A stretch of 64,000 nt of DNA from Terrimesophilobacter sp038243605 (GTDB taxonomy: Bacteria; Actinomycetota; Actinomycetes; Actinomycetales; Microbacteriaceae). The position numbers and the translations under genes are program-made. Positions within the stretch are counted from its first letter, which is position 1. Each line of letters begins with the position of its first letter. Location of the stretch: NCBI GenBank assembly GCA_038243605.1, contig JBBSQX010000014.1, positions 1 to 64,000 on the forward strand, in the 5' to 3' direction. A model generated the notes under the pieces. It had not been told where the DNA came from. It made no database searches and saw only the letters and a program-made list of their open reading frames with translations. Shown here one piece after another: positions 42,175-50,888 of this stretch.

Positions 42175-43532
42175 GCGCTGATCGATTCCTTCCGCAGTCG
42201 GTAGCGAGCGAGCGTAAGAAGACTCACCGCGATGATCGCGGCAGGCACAATACTGAAGCTCAGCACGATGCCAAAAACCGCTGTCGCCGACTGTACAACA
42301 TCCGCTCCCGCCACCGATTCAGCGTATCCAGAGAGGGTAAGAACGATCGTGAGCGCGGTCGCTCCAAGCGCCATTCCGGTGGTCTCCCCCGCCGTCCACA
42401 TGCCGCCAAAGATTCCCGCATGACCATCGCCATTCGTCGCAGCGTCGTGAGAGATCACGTCGGGGAGCATCGCCATGGGCAGCGACTGCATTCCGGCGTA
42501 AGCGGCACCGGCGAGCGCGACCGGGATATAAACCCATTCACCCGGAGACCAGAGCAGCCCGATCATGCTGAGCGCAGCGAGACCGTAGAGTGTGCTCGCG
42601 TAGGTGAACCCACGCTCCTTGCCGATTCGATTCGCAATGGCGCCCCACACCGGGGCCGCGAAAAGTGCGGGCGCAATAAGCGCAATGAAGAGGAAGGTCA
42701 CCGCGCCTTCGCTCTTGAGCACCCACGTCGCAACATACTGGGCACCCGCGAGCATGAGCCCGGTGGCGAGCCCCTGCAACAGGAACGTTGCCAACAGTGA
42801 TCTAAAGGGCTGGCTGCGTTTCAGAGCACGGAGTCCGGAGGCGTAATTCTCGCGAATTGAGACAGGTTTCACCACGTCGACGGCAACGAAGCCCTTCTTC
42901 GCGACAAAGCTGGAAGCATAGAGCCCTCCCCCAATGACGAGCCCCGCCACCACAGCCATCAGTAGGTAGCCGGAGTAGGTGCTGCCACCTCCGAGGCTTC
43001 GTAGCTCTGGGCCACCGGCGCCAAAGACCAGAATCGCCAGCGTAAGAATCACCACGCGCCACGTGAGCAGCCTCGTGCGTTCGTCGTAGTTGTCAGAAAG
43101 CTCGGCGGGAAGCGCAATGTACGGCACCTGAAACAGGCTGAACGCTGTCGCCGCAAGTATAAACGCGAAGAATACCCAAATACCGGCGGCGAGTGGCGGA
43201 GTTCCACTCGGTACCGCGAACATGAGAATGAAGAACGCCGGCAAGAGCACCGCGCCAAGCACCATGAACCGTCGGCGCGACCCGGTGCGCGCGAGGCTCA
43301 CATCGCTGCGCCCACCGATTACCGGGTCGATGATGACATCCCACACTTTTGCGAGCGTCACGAGGATGCCGGCGAGCAGCGCGGTGACCCCGAGAGTGTC
43401 GGTCAGGTAGTAGACGAGGACGAGGCCCGGGAGGGTCGCGAAGCCTCCCGTGCCAATCGAACCGATCGCATAGGTCGCGATTGTTCGGCGAGGAAGACGG
43501 ATGCTGGCAGTTGAGCGCTTCGTTGCGGTCAT
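42171..43532 (-). CDS. MFS transporter, GPH (glycoside-pentoside-hexuronide) type
   Basis: The 453-residue protein has 12 transmembrane segments with the GPH-type N-terminus (YAIGSIGTGGFATLPGLVLVYYLTDTLGV) and the DVIIDPVIGGRSD loop between helices 2 and 3, characteristic of cation symporters for sugars and glycosides. ATG at 43532 was chosen because the open frame beyond it (to 43790) shows no homology. It is divergent from the aldehyde dehydrogenase with 24 bp between starts, and coupled to the PLP enzyme. Confidence 0.88.
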   Translation of the reverse strand: MTATKRSTASIRLPRRTIATYAIGSIGTGGFATLPGLVLVYYLTDTLGVTALLAGILVTLAKVWDVIIDPVIGGRSDVSLARTGSRRRFMVLGAVLLPAFFILMFAVPSGTPPLAAGIWVFFAFILAATAFSLFQVPYIALPAELSDNYDERTRLLTWRVVILTLAILVFGAGGPELRSLGGGSTYSGYLLMAVVAGLVIGGGLYASSFVAKKGFVAVDVVKPVSIRENYASGLRALKRSQPFRSLLATFLLQGLATGLMLAGAQYVATWVLKSEGAVTFLFIALIAPALFAAPVWGAIANRIGKERGFTYASTLYGLAALSMIGLLWSPGEWVYIPVALAGAAYAGMQSLPMAMLPDVISHDAATNGDGHAGIFGGMWTAGETTGMALGATALTIVLTLSGYAESVAGADVVQSATAVFGIVLSFSIVPAAIIAVSLLTLARYRLRKESISA

Positions 43533-43556
43533 GCACCCGAGTGTAGCGTTGAGCCT

Positions 43557-45107
43557 ATGACCCGCACATTCCTTTCGCAGGACGTTATCAATGACCTCCA
43601 CGGCGACATCAGTTCTTCTGGCACCTCCCACGCGGCCGTCGCGGCGCCGTTCACCGGAGAAAAGCTTCACGATCTGCCCCACAGTTCGGTGGAGGATGTC
43701 GCGGCGGCAGCAGACCAGGCTCGCATCGCGCAACTCGGTTGGCACGAGGCAGGTTTCGCGCACCGCAGGGCCGTACTGCTCAAAGCGCACGACCTGGTCA
43801 TCGAGCGTCGGGAACTACTGCTCGACGCCGTGCAGTCAGAGACGGGCAAGACGCGTGGCCAAGCGTTTGAAGAGGTGTTCCAGTCTGCGAACGTGGCCAG
43901 GTATTACGCGGTGTCGGCGCGCAGTGCGTTGGCCTCTCGTGCGCGCCGCGGCGGCATCCCCTTGGTCATCCGCGCGCGCGTCGACTACCACCCGAAGGGT
44001 CTCATCGGCATCATCACACCATGGAACTACCCGCTGAGTCTCGCCGCGATGGATGTCATTCCCGCGCTGGCCGCTGGCAACTCCGTGATCCAGAAGGCGG
44101 ATGACCAGGGCGCATTGAGTATCCTGACCCTTCGCCGCGCCTTCATCGACGCTGGCGTGCCCGCAGCGGTGTGGCCTGTCGTGACCGGACCAGGTGGTGT
44201 CATTGGCAACGCTGTGAACGATGTCAGCGACTACGTCTGCTTTACGGGGTCGACAGCCACCGGCATTCAGGTCGGAATTCGAGCTGCTGAGGCCCTTCGC
44301 GGAGCGTCGCTAGAGCTCGGCGGCAAGAACCCAATGATCATTCTCGATGACGTGGACCCAGTCGCCGTCGCCAAGGACGCCGTCTACGCGTGCTTCTCGT
44401 CGATGGGCCAGCTCTGTGTCTCTATCGAGCGGATCTACGTGCTCCGCTCTGTCGCTGACGCGTTCACCAAGGCTTTCGTCGAACAAACGAGCGCACTCGT
44501 TCAGGGTGCAGCCTTCGACTACACCACGGATTTCGGATCCCTGACCCTTCCGAGCCAGCTCGAGCGCGTAGACGAGCACGTGAAGGACGCCGTGGCGAAG
44601 GGCGCAAAAGTTCTCACCGGGGGAAAGGCGCGCCCCGACCTCGGCCCACTGTTCTACGAGCCCACCGTGCTGAGCGGGGTGACGGACGACATGAAATGCT
44701 CTGGCAACGAAACGTTCGGCCCGGTGGTGGCGATCACGCCCGTCGACACCGTCGAGGAGGCCATCCTGGCCGCCAATGCGACACCGTACGGCCTCAACGC
44801 CTCCGTGTTTGGGCGCGACAAGCGCCGCGCCAGAAACGTTGCTCGCGCCCTCGACGCGGGAAGCGTGAACGTGAACGAGGGCTACCGCGCCACATTCTCT
44901 TCCATCGACGCGCCGATGGGCGGCGTGAAGCAGTCGGGTCTCGGACGCCGAAACGGGCGCGAAGGCATCCTTCGCTTTGTAGACTCACGCACTGTCGCCG
45001 AATCCACCGGGCTCATGACGCTGCCGCGCACGGGCAAAGAGTTCGCCAAACTCACCGGGGTAATGCTGCTGCTCCTTGCCGTGCTCAAGGCAATTCGCCG
45101 CCGATAG
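43557..45107 (+). CDS. gabD2: Succinate-semialdehyde-type aldehyde dehydrogenase
   Basis: The 516-residue protein has the ALDH fold: N in TPWNYPLSL, E in LELGGKNPM, C in GQLCVSIERIY, and a cofactor loop TGSTATGIQVG. The order and sequence style (IEDxAL ending, MTRTFLSQ start) match actinobacterial GabD2, which oxidises succinate semialdehyde with NADP+. The last 25 residues are hydrophobic (AKLTGVMLLLLAVLKAIRRR), possibly a membrane tail. It is divergent from the GPH transporter and PLP decarboxylase. The substrate is inferred. Confidence 0.85.
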   Translation: MTRTFLSQDVINDLHGDISSSGTSHAAVAAPFTGEKLHDLPHSSVEDVAAAADQARIAQLGWHEAGFAHRRAVLLKAHDLVIERRELLLDAVQSETGKTRGQAFEEVFQSANVARYYAVSARSALASRARRGGIPLVIRARVDYHPKGLIGIITPWNYPLSLAAMDVIPALAAGNSVIQKADDQGALSILTLRRAFIDAGVPAAVWPVVTGPGGVIGNAVNDVSDYVCFTGSTATGIQVGIRAAEALRGASLELGGKNPMIILDDVDPVAVAKDAVYACFSSMGQLCVSIERIYVLRSVADAFTKAFVEQTSALVQGAAFDYTTDFGSLTLPSQLERVDEHVKDAVAKGAKVLTGGKARPDLGPLFYEPTVLSGVTDDMKCSGNETFGPVVAITPVDTVEEAILAANATPYGLNASVFGRDKRRARNVARALDAGSVNVNEGYRATFSSIDAPMGGVKQSGLGRRNGREGILRFVDSRTVAESTGLMTLPRTGKEFAKLTGVMLLLLAVLKAIRRR

Positions 45108-45133
45108 CTGGCTCGAGACAACCGGTCAAAACG

Positions 45134-45679
45134 ATGACGACACGAGTCTTTCTTGTTCGCGCCGTGAACGTGGGCGGAACAGCGCGCCTGCCGATGGCGG
45201 AGTTTCGCACGATGCTCGACGAGTTGGGCGTAAGCAACGCCCGCACGTACATCGCCTCCGGGAATGCCATCGTCGATGTTCCGGATGAGTGGGAGCCTGC
45301 TGACTTCGACGATTTTGATCGCGCGGTCGAGCACGAGCTAGAGAGCAGGTTCGGATTTCAGCGAGAAGTCGTCTCGCGCAGTATCGACGAACTTGTGGTT
45401 GCGCTCGCCGAGCATCCGTTCAGGGTCGACAACCCTGCGTGGTCGTACGTCACGTTTCTCAGCGAGGAGCCCGCGACCGACAACAGGGCAATCGCGGCGG
45501 AGCTTGCCACCGGAAATGACGAGTGGACTGTGTTCGGGCACCATCTTCACCTCCGCTATTCCGAGGGAATGAGCAGCGCCACTCTCAAAATCGACACGCT
45601 AATGAAGCGGCTCGACGTGGTGGGTACCGCTCGCAACCTCCGCACCGTGCAGGCGATTATCAACCTCACGCGCCGCTGA
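45134..45679 (+). CDS. DUF1697 family protein
   Basis: The 181-residue protein begins RVFLVRAVNVGG and continues with LDELGVSNARTYIASGNAIV, the signature of DUF1697, a cytosolic alpha/beta family of unknown function that is widespread in bacteria. ATG at 45134 follows the ALDH gene by 27 bp without a clear ribosome binding site, so it may be part of the same transcript. The frame is open upstream into the ALDH gene without similarity. It is convergent with tatB. Confidence 0.85.
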   Translation: MTTRVFLVRAVNVGGTARLPMAEFRTMLDELGVSNARTYIASGNAIVDVPDEWEPADFDDFDRAVEHELESRFGFQREVVSRSIDELVVALAEHPFRVDNPAWSYVTFLSEEPATDNRAIAAELATGNDEWTVFGHHLHLRYSEGMSSATLKIDTLMKRLDVVGTARNLRTVQAIINLTRR

Positions 45680-45682
45680 AGC

Positions 45683-46042
45683 TTAGGTTGCTTCGGCGTC
45701 GAAGGGTGCCTTCATACCTTCTTCTTCTAGCCGTCGTTTGCGCTTCGCATACGCAGAATCTGCCATAGGCGGGGCGCTCGGGGCCTTCACGTCGTCGACG
45801 AGTGCTTCGCGGATGATGCGGCGAGGGTCGTACTGCCGGGGGTCAAGCTTCTTCCAGTCGACTTCGTCGAAGTCTGGGCCCATCTCCTCGCGCATTCGGT
45901 CTTTCGCACCGTCCGCCATTTTCTTCAGATTCTTCACCAGCCTGGCCAGTTGAGAGGCGTAGTACGGTAGCCGTTCTGGGCCGAGCAAAAAGACAGCAAG
46001 AACCCCAATCAACAGGAGCTTCTCAAACGTCAACCCGAACAC
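45683..46042 (-). CDS. tatB: Sec-independent protein translocase TatB
   Basis: The 119-residue protein has a single N-terminal membrane helix (about 5-22; LLLIGVLAVFLLGPERLP), the GPERLP hinge, an amphipathic helix (ASQLARLVKNLKKMADG) and a long charged cytoplasmic tail. That is the Tat A/B pattern; length and position favour TatB. It delivers twin-arginine substrates such as the predicted EfeB peroxidase. It is divergent from the O-methyltransferase with 63 bp between starts; in M. tuberculosis (Rv1224) and relatives sigE and its anti-sigma lie in this gap, but they are absent here. Confidence 0.9.
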   Translation of the reverse strand: MFGLTFEKLLLIGVLAVFLLGPERLPYYASQLARLVKNLKKMADGAKDRMREEMGPDFDEVDWKKLDPRQYDPRRIIREALVDDVKAPSAPPMADSAYAKRKRRLEEEGMKAPFDAEAT

Positions 46043-46105
46043 GGATTCAGACTAACCCGTTCTGACGCGCGTTCGCTCTAGAGTTGGGGTGACAAGGAGA
46101 GCATT

Positions 46106-46741
46106 GTGGCAGGAAAAGAATCAGACTGGAAGTTCGCGGAAGATTTCATCGTCGAGCCCGATGACATCGCCCTGGCGCGCGCTCGTTCCATGGAACTAGG
46201 CATCGACGCGATCACCCCTGCGATGGGCGCACAGCTGGCAATATTGACCGCCGCCACCGTCGCAACCTCGGTGATCGAGATCGGCACAGGTGTTGGCGTG
46301 AGCGGCCTCTGGATGCTGGCAGGTGCTCCGCAGGCGACACTGACATCCATCGACATCGAGGCGGAGCACCAGCAGCACGCTCGCCTCTCGTTTCAGAACG
46401 CCGGCTACCCCAGCAACCACGTTCGACTCATCACCGGTCGCGCGCGAGAAGTTCTGCCCCGAATGAATGAGAACGCCTACGACATCGTGTTCATCGATGC
46501 CGATCCGCAATCCGTCATCGAGTACGTCGAGCACGGATTGCGCCTCGTGCGCTCCGGGGGAACAGTGGTCGTCGCACACGCCCTGTGGCATGGCAGAGTG
46601 GCCGATCCAGCGCACCGCGACGATGTCGTCGCCGGATTCCGCAGCCTGTTGCGCGAACTCTCGGCCTCCGAGGCGGTCATCAGCGCGCTCTCACCCGTGG
46701 GGGATGGCCTTCTGCTACTGACAAGGCTGGACCAGGAATGA
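46106..46741 (+). CDS. O-methyltransferase, SAM-dependent
   Basis: The 211-residue protein has the SAM-binding motif IEIGTGVGVSGLWM (about residue 53), a ribose loop SIDIE, and VFIDADPQSVIEYVEHGLRLV (motif post II). It matches actinobacterial MT-3-like O-methyltransferases (M. tuberculosis Rv1220c-like). The start is GTG at 46106 with AAGGAGA upstream. Its stop overlaps the Nudix ATG by 4 bp, so the two are coupled. The acceptor is unknown. Confidence 0.9.
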   Translation: MAGKESDWKFAEDFIVEPDDIALARARSMELGIDAITPAMGAQLAILTAATVATSVIEIGTGVGVSGLWMLAGAPQATLTSIDIEAEHQQHARLSFQNAGYPSNHVRLITGRAREVLPRMNENAYDIVFIDADPQSVIEYVEHGLRLVRSGGTVVVAHALWHGRVADPAHRDDVVAGFRSLLRELSASEAVISALSPVGDGLLLLTRLDQE

Positions 46742-47202
46742 TCCACAACTTTCGGGTCGTGCCCGCCTCCTACGTCTTTCTTCGACGCGCCGACGACGTT
46801 CTGCTGCAGCTACGGCACGGCACCGGATACATGGACGATCACTGGGCGGCAGCAGCTGCCGGTCACGTTGAAGAGGGTGAATCTGCGCTCGCGGCCGCGT
46901 GCCGTGAGGCGCGAGAAGAGCTCGACGTCACCATCGATGAAGCAGACCTTAAGCCACTCACTGCTCTGCATCGCACGGAGGGTAATCACGCTGCCATCGA
47001 CGAACGCGTCGACTTCTTTTTCGAATGCTGGTCGTGGAGCGGAGAACCACGCCTAGTCGAAACAGCGAAAGCTGCCGACCTTGGATGGTTCTCTCTGAAC
47101 GCGCTTCCTCATCCCGTCGTGCCACACGAAGAATTCGTGCTCGAACAGATGCTCGCGGGAACGCTCGCACCCGTCGTGGCATTCGGATTCTCAAACGGCT
47201 AA
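46738..47202 (+). CDS. Nudix hydrolase
   Basis: The 154-residue protein contains a Nudix box GHVEEGESALAAACREA then REELDV; the canonical G of the final EExGU position is D, a small deviation. The box includes the metal-binding glutamates. It hydrolyses nucleoside-diphosphate derivatives; the substrate is unknown. The start at 46738 is preceded by the O-methyltransferase end. A long near-perfect hairpin begins at its stop codon. Confidence 0.88.
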   Translation: MIHNFRVVPASYVFLRRADDVLLQLRHGTGYMDDHWAAAAAGHVEEGESALAAACREAREELDVTIDEADLKPLTALHRTEGNHAAIDERVDFFFECWSWSGEPRLVETAKAADLGWFSLNALPHPVVPHEEFVLEQMLAGTLAPVVAFGFSNG

Positions 47203-47240
47203 CGCCGCGTGACCACGAAACGTGGCGACACGGCGTTAGC
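47198..47240. terminator. Long hairpin between Nudix and DUF3117 genes
   Basis: GCTAACGCCGCGTGACCAC (47198-47216) is nearly complementary to the 19 bases at 47222-47240, with two mismatches and a 5-base loop. It overlaps the Nudix stop codon. Neither strand has a T-run right after it, but the strength and location between convergent genes fit a bidirectional terminator. Confidence 0.65.
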
Positions 47241-47283
47241 TACGTATTGTGGTTCAGCGACGTGAATACGACGCGCAACAGCG

Positions 47284-47463
47284 CTATTTAGCAGCGGCGG
47301 CGACAACTCCTGCGAGCGCGTCGTGAAGTTCTTTTGCCTCTGCATCATTCACGGACACAACGAGGCGACCGCCACCTTCGAGCGGAACACGCACGATGAT
47401 GAGGCGACCCTCCTTTACAGCCTCCATTGGTCCGTCTCCGGTCCTCGGCTTCATGGCTGCCAT
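47284..47463 (-). CDS. DUF3117 family small protein
   Basis: A 59-residue product read on the minus strand from ATG 47463. It begins MAAMKPRTGDGPMEAVKEGR and continues with LIIVRVPLEGGGRLVVSV, then ends in a helical, alanine-rich tail. This is the actinobacterial DUF3117 family (M. tuberculosis Rv1211-like), of unknown function. A GAAAGGGG stretch precedes the start. It is convergent with the Nudix gene, with the hairpin between. Confidence 0.9.
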   Translation of the reverse strand: MAAMKPRTGDGPMEAVKEGRLIIVRVPLEGGGRLVVSVNDAEAKELHDALAGVVAAAAK

Positions 47464-47532
47464 GAATGGTCCCCTTTCGTAAAGTGTTCTTCTATTATCC
47501 CGTATTTTCGGAATGCCCGGAAACCAAGCGTT

Positions 47533-48750
47533 CTACGGAGGCGTCCAGTCGTAACCATCCACCCACCAGCAGTAATAACACCACACCCACTGACCGACGA
47601 TGAAAACTGCCACAAGAGCCCAACGATAGAGGCGAGATCGGGGCTGTGCAAGGGCACCGACAAGCGGAAACATCGGTAATAGGAGTCTGAAAGTACTCGA
47701 CTGCGGAAAGAACACCGCGAGAAGGTAAAGACCGTAACTGGCCACCCAAAACCGCAACACGGGGCCAAGTTTGCGAGCCAACGGGGTGAACAGAAACGCA
47801 AAAAACCCAACAATCACGACAGCGAGCACGATGATTCCGAGCACCCCAGGCAACCAGAATCCGGCCGCTTGCCACCACGGGGTGAAGGGCACCAGATCGA
47901 CATAGCCGATGTAGGGGGCGCGCCAGGCGAGCTCAGTGTCGGTGTAGGCAGTGATCGAACCCGTCGTCATCCAGGCCAGAAGGAGCCATACGAGACCCAT
48001 GAGCCCGCTCCAGGCCATCACCCCAAGAGCGAGGACTCTCTCCCACGCCGGAAACGGATCCTTCTGGCGCGTGAAGAAGCGATGAACAATATGCACGCCG
48101 AGCGCGAGAGCAAAAGCGAGCCCGCTCGGCCGCGTGAGTGCAAGCACAACTATCACCGGAATGAGGGCCACGTAGCGGCGCTTCATCAGCAAGTACAACG
48201 CAGCAGCGAGCAGAAAGGCGTGCATGGACTCCGCGTACGAGACCTGCAGAATGGGCGATAGCGGCCCCACGCAGAACAAAACGACAGCGAACAACGCGGT
48301 TTCCGCGGGAAGCACAAGGTGCAGCATCCGGTACACCATGAGCGCCGCCCCAAGGGAGAAGATCACAGAGATGAACACAGACATCGGCGCCCACGGCAAC
48401 CCGGTGACGAACATGAGGGCGCGCACGAGCAGTGGATACGCGGGCATAAAAGCCCACGCGTTCTCACCGACGTGACCATCGGCCGTGATCGGAAGCTCCG
48501 AAGGGTAACCACTCACCGCCACGATGTTGTACCACCTGCTGTCCCACAGTTGCGCAAAAGACAGGTAGTCGGGATGTGCCGCCGTCCATGAGTTGGCCTG
48601 CTGTTGCGCAGCAAACCACAACAAGATGGCCGTTGTCACCACCCGTGACAGAGCCCACACCATCGCCACTCGCAACCACCACGGCGTGAGCCGATAGCGG
48701 ATGCGGATCGCGGTGCGCACGCTCTGCCGCGCAAGGCTCGGCTGGTTCAC
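47533..48750 (-). CDS. Membrane mannosyltransferase-like protein (GPI-mannosyltransferase type)
   Basis: The roughly 405-residue protein has about nine transmembrane helices and the layout of PIG-V-like integral membrane glycosyltransferases: an early extracytoplasmic loop FAQLWDSRWYNIVAVSGYP (residues about 68-86) with the acidic residue that replaces the DD of GT-C enzymes, and AYPLLVR. It probably uses a polyprenyl-phosphate sugar donor (inference). GTG 48750 is preferred: it overlaps the dapE stop by 4 bp, whereas the longest frame starts at 48786. It is downstream of dapE on the same transcript. Confidence 0.75.
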   Translation of the reverse strand: MNQPSLARQSVRTAIRIRYRLTPWWLRVAMVWALSRVVTTAILLWFAAQQQANSWTAAHPDYLSFAQLWDSRWYNIVAVSGYPSELPITADGHVGENAWAFMPAYPLLVRALMFVTGLPWAPMSVFISVIFSLGAALMVYRMLHLVLPAETALFAVVLFCVGPLSPILQVSYAESMHAFLLAAALYLLMKRRYVALIPVIVVLALTRPSGLAFALALGVHIVHRFFTRQKDPFPAWERVLALGVMAWSGLMGLVWLLLAWMTTGSITAYTDTELAWRAPYIGYVDLVPFTPWWQAAGFWLPGVLGIIVLAVVIVGFFAFLFTPLARKLGPVLRFWVASYGLYLLAVFFPQSSTFRLLLPMFPLVGALAQPRSRLYRWALVAVFIVGQWVWCYYCWWVDGYDWTPP

Positions 48751-49826
48751 TCCCCTGTGAGCCAGGCGCGCAAGCCCCGCTCGCACTCCGTAATCTCTGC
48801 AGTGTCGACGCGTTCGTCGTCAGCGTGGGCGAGCAGCGGATCACCGGGCCCATAGTTCACTGCGGGGATGCCAAGGGCAGAAAACCTGGCCACATCAGTC
48901 CAACCGTATTTGGGGTGCGCGATGCCGCCTACTGCAGTGAGAAAATCTTTTGCAAGTGGTGCGTCAAGGCCAGGCCGTGCACCCTCGGAAAGGTCTGTGA
49001 CGGTGATGTCGACGTCAACATCTGGGATATTGCCGAATAGCTCGCGCACGTGCACAATCGCCTGTTCACCCGTGTAACTCGGCGCAAAACGGTAGTTGAT
49101 GGTGACGGTGCACTCATCGGGGATCACGTTGCCGGCAACTCCTCCACTGATGGAGACGGCGTTCAAAGATTCTCGGTATCCGAGCCCATCAACCTCAATT
49201 TCTCGTGGCTCATACGCGGCAAGAACCGACAGAATTGGCGCGGCCCTGTGAATGGCGTTGACCCCGACCCACGCTCTCGCCGAGTGAGCACGCTTTCCCT
49301 TTGTCGTGAGATCGACCCGGAGAGTCCCGTTGCAGCCGCCCTCGACCCGGCCCCTCGTCGGTTCCCCAAGGATGGCAAAGTCGCCCTTGAGCAGCTCTGG
49401 ATGTTCGCGAGCGAGGCGGCCGAGCCCATTCAGATCGTCGGCGACTTCTTCGTGGTCATACCAAATCCGGGTAATGTCGACGAGCGGCTGCGTGAGCTCA
49501 GTGGCGAGCTTCAACTGCACGGCCACTCCGGCCTTCATATCGACAGTGCCACGCCCAACGAGAAACTCGCCATCCATGCGGGTGGGCAGATTATTATTCA
49601 GCGGAACAGTGTCGAGGTGACCGGCGATGAGCACTCTGCGCTGCCTGCCCAGGTTCGTGCATGCGACGATCGCATCACCGCTGCGCGTCACCTCAAGGTG
49701 CGAAAGGCCAGACACCGCGTCGTCGACAGCATCCGCAAGCACGCGTTCGTTGCCCGAAACCGATTCGATGTCGCAAATTGCCCGCGTGATATCGATGGAT
49801 GACGCGGAGAGGTCAAGGGTGGGCAT
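48747..49826 (-). CDS. dapE: Succinyl-diaminopimelate desuccinylase
   Basis: The 359-residue M20-family metallopeptidase has the metal motifs GHLDTVP, GRGTVDMKAG (about residue 88-100), the catalytic pair in YDHEEV and PKYGWTDVARF. It hydrolyses N-succinyl-LL-diaminopimelate to LL-diaminopimelate, the step after DapC in the succinylase pathway. The ATG at 49826 is divergent from dapD with 44 bp between the starts, so the two genes probably share regulatory DNA. Its 3' end overlaps the glycosyltransferase start. Confidence 0.92.
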   Translation of the reverse strand: MPTLDLSASSIDITRAICDIESVSGNERVLADAVDDAVSGLSHLEVTRSGDAIVACTNLGRQRRVLIAGHLDTVPLNNNLPTRMDGEFLVGRGTVDMKAGVAVQLKLATELTQPLVDITRIWYDHEEVADDLNGLGRLAREHPELLKGDFAILGEPTRGRVEGGCNGTLRVDLTTKGKRAHSARAWVGVNAIHRAAPILSVLAAYEPREIEVDGLGYRESLNAVSISGGVAGNVIPDECTVTINYRFAPSYTGEQAIVHVRELFGNIPDVDVDITVTDLSEGARPGLDAPLAKDFLTAVGGIAHPKYGWTDVARFSALGIPAVNYGPGDPLLAHADDERVDTAEITECERGLRAWLTGE

Positions 49827-49870
49827 CCGCCCAGTTTATCGACAGCGGATCGCCCCACTAGCCTTGTCAC

Positions 49871-50824
49871 ATGACAGACACCACCGCTTGGGGGCAGGGC
49901 ATTGCGACAGTCGCTGACAACGCGACCGTCTTAGATGCTTGGTTCCCCGCCCCCCACCTTGGCGCGCTCCCAGCGCACATTGACCCGCGCGCAGTCCCCA
50001 CGGAGTTCACCGAGTTTTTGGGTTCGGACGAACAACGTGCAGTGCGGCGCGATTTTGTCACCGTGGAGTCCGACCTCACAAGCCCACCCACCTCCACTGT
50101 GGATGCGTACTTGCGTTTGCACCTGCTCAGTCACCGCCTCGCTAAGCCAAACACGATCAACCTCGATGGCATTTTTACGTTGCTTCCTGCCGTCGTGTGG
50201 ACGAACGCTGGCCCCATCCATCCCGACGACGCTTCCCGACTGCGTGCTCGGCTTCAGCGGGCCGGGATTGTCGCGCACAGCATCGACAAGTTTCCACGAC
50301 TTGTCGACTACGTCATCCCTTCGGGCGTGCGCATTGCGGATGCGAATCGTGTGCGGCTTGGTGCCTATCTCTCCCCCGGCACGACGGTGATGCACGAAGG
50401 ATTTGTGAATTTCAACGCGGGAACGCTCGGCGCTTCGATGGTCGAAGGCCGCGTCTCGCAGGGCGTCGTCGTTGGCGATGGAACGGATATCGGCGGTGGA
50501 GCGTCTATTATGGGCACGCTCAGCGGTGGTGGCGCTGAGCGAGTGTCGATTGGCGAACGCACGCTACTGGGCGCGAACGCTGGAGTCGGAATCTCCCTTG
50601 GAAACGATTGCGTGGTGGAGGCTGGCCTTTACGTGACCGCGGGAACAAAGGTGGTGCTGGCGGATGCGGCGCCGATGTCAACCGGCGAGCGCCCCACTGT
50701 CACCGCAGCATCGCTTTCGGGCCGAAATAGTTTGCTGTTTAGACGCCATTCCCTCACGGGTGCAGTAGAAGTTCACGAGCGTGCGGGCGACGGAATTCAC
50801 CTCAACTCTGTGCTGCACGTCTAG
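49871..50824 (+). CDS. dapD: Tetrahydrodipicolinate N-succinyltransferase
   Basis: The 317-residue protein matches the actinobacterial DapD branch: an N-terminal domain, then a left-handed beta-helix of hexapeptide repeats (GVRIADANRVRLGAYLSPG, EGRVSQGVVVGDGTDIGGGAS and the loop GTLSGGGAERVSIGER). It transfers succinyl from succinyl-CoA to tetrahydrodipicolinate, the first committed step in this lysine and diaminopimelate branch. It is trimeric and cytosolic. It is divergent from dapE. Confidence 0.93.
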   Translation: MTDTTAWGQGIATVADNATVLDAWFPAPHLGALPAHIDPRAVPTEFTEFLGSDEQRAVRRDFVTVESDLTSPPTSTVDAYLRLHLLSHRLAKPNTINLDGIFTLLPAVVWTNAGPIHPDDASRLRARLQRAGIVAHSIDKFPRLVDYVIPSGVRIADANRVRLGAYLSPGTTVMHEGFVNFNAGTLGASMVEGRVSQGVVVGDGTDIGGGASIMGTLSGGGAERVSIGERTLLGANAGVGISLGNDCVVEAGLYVTAGTKVVLADAAPMSTGERPTVTAASLSGRNSLLFRRHSLTGAVEVHERAGDGIHLNSVLHV

Positions 50825-50888
50825 GGCGCGGCACCGCACCGGCGCGTGCACTTCCGCTCACGCAAAGGGGCACGAGGGAGCGCCAGTA

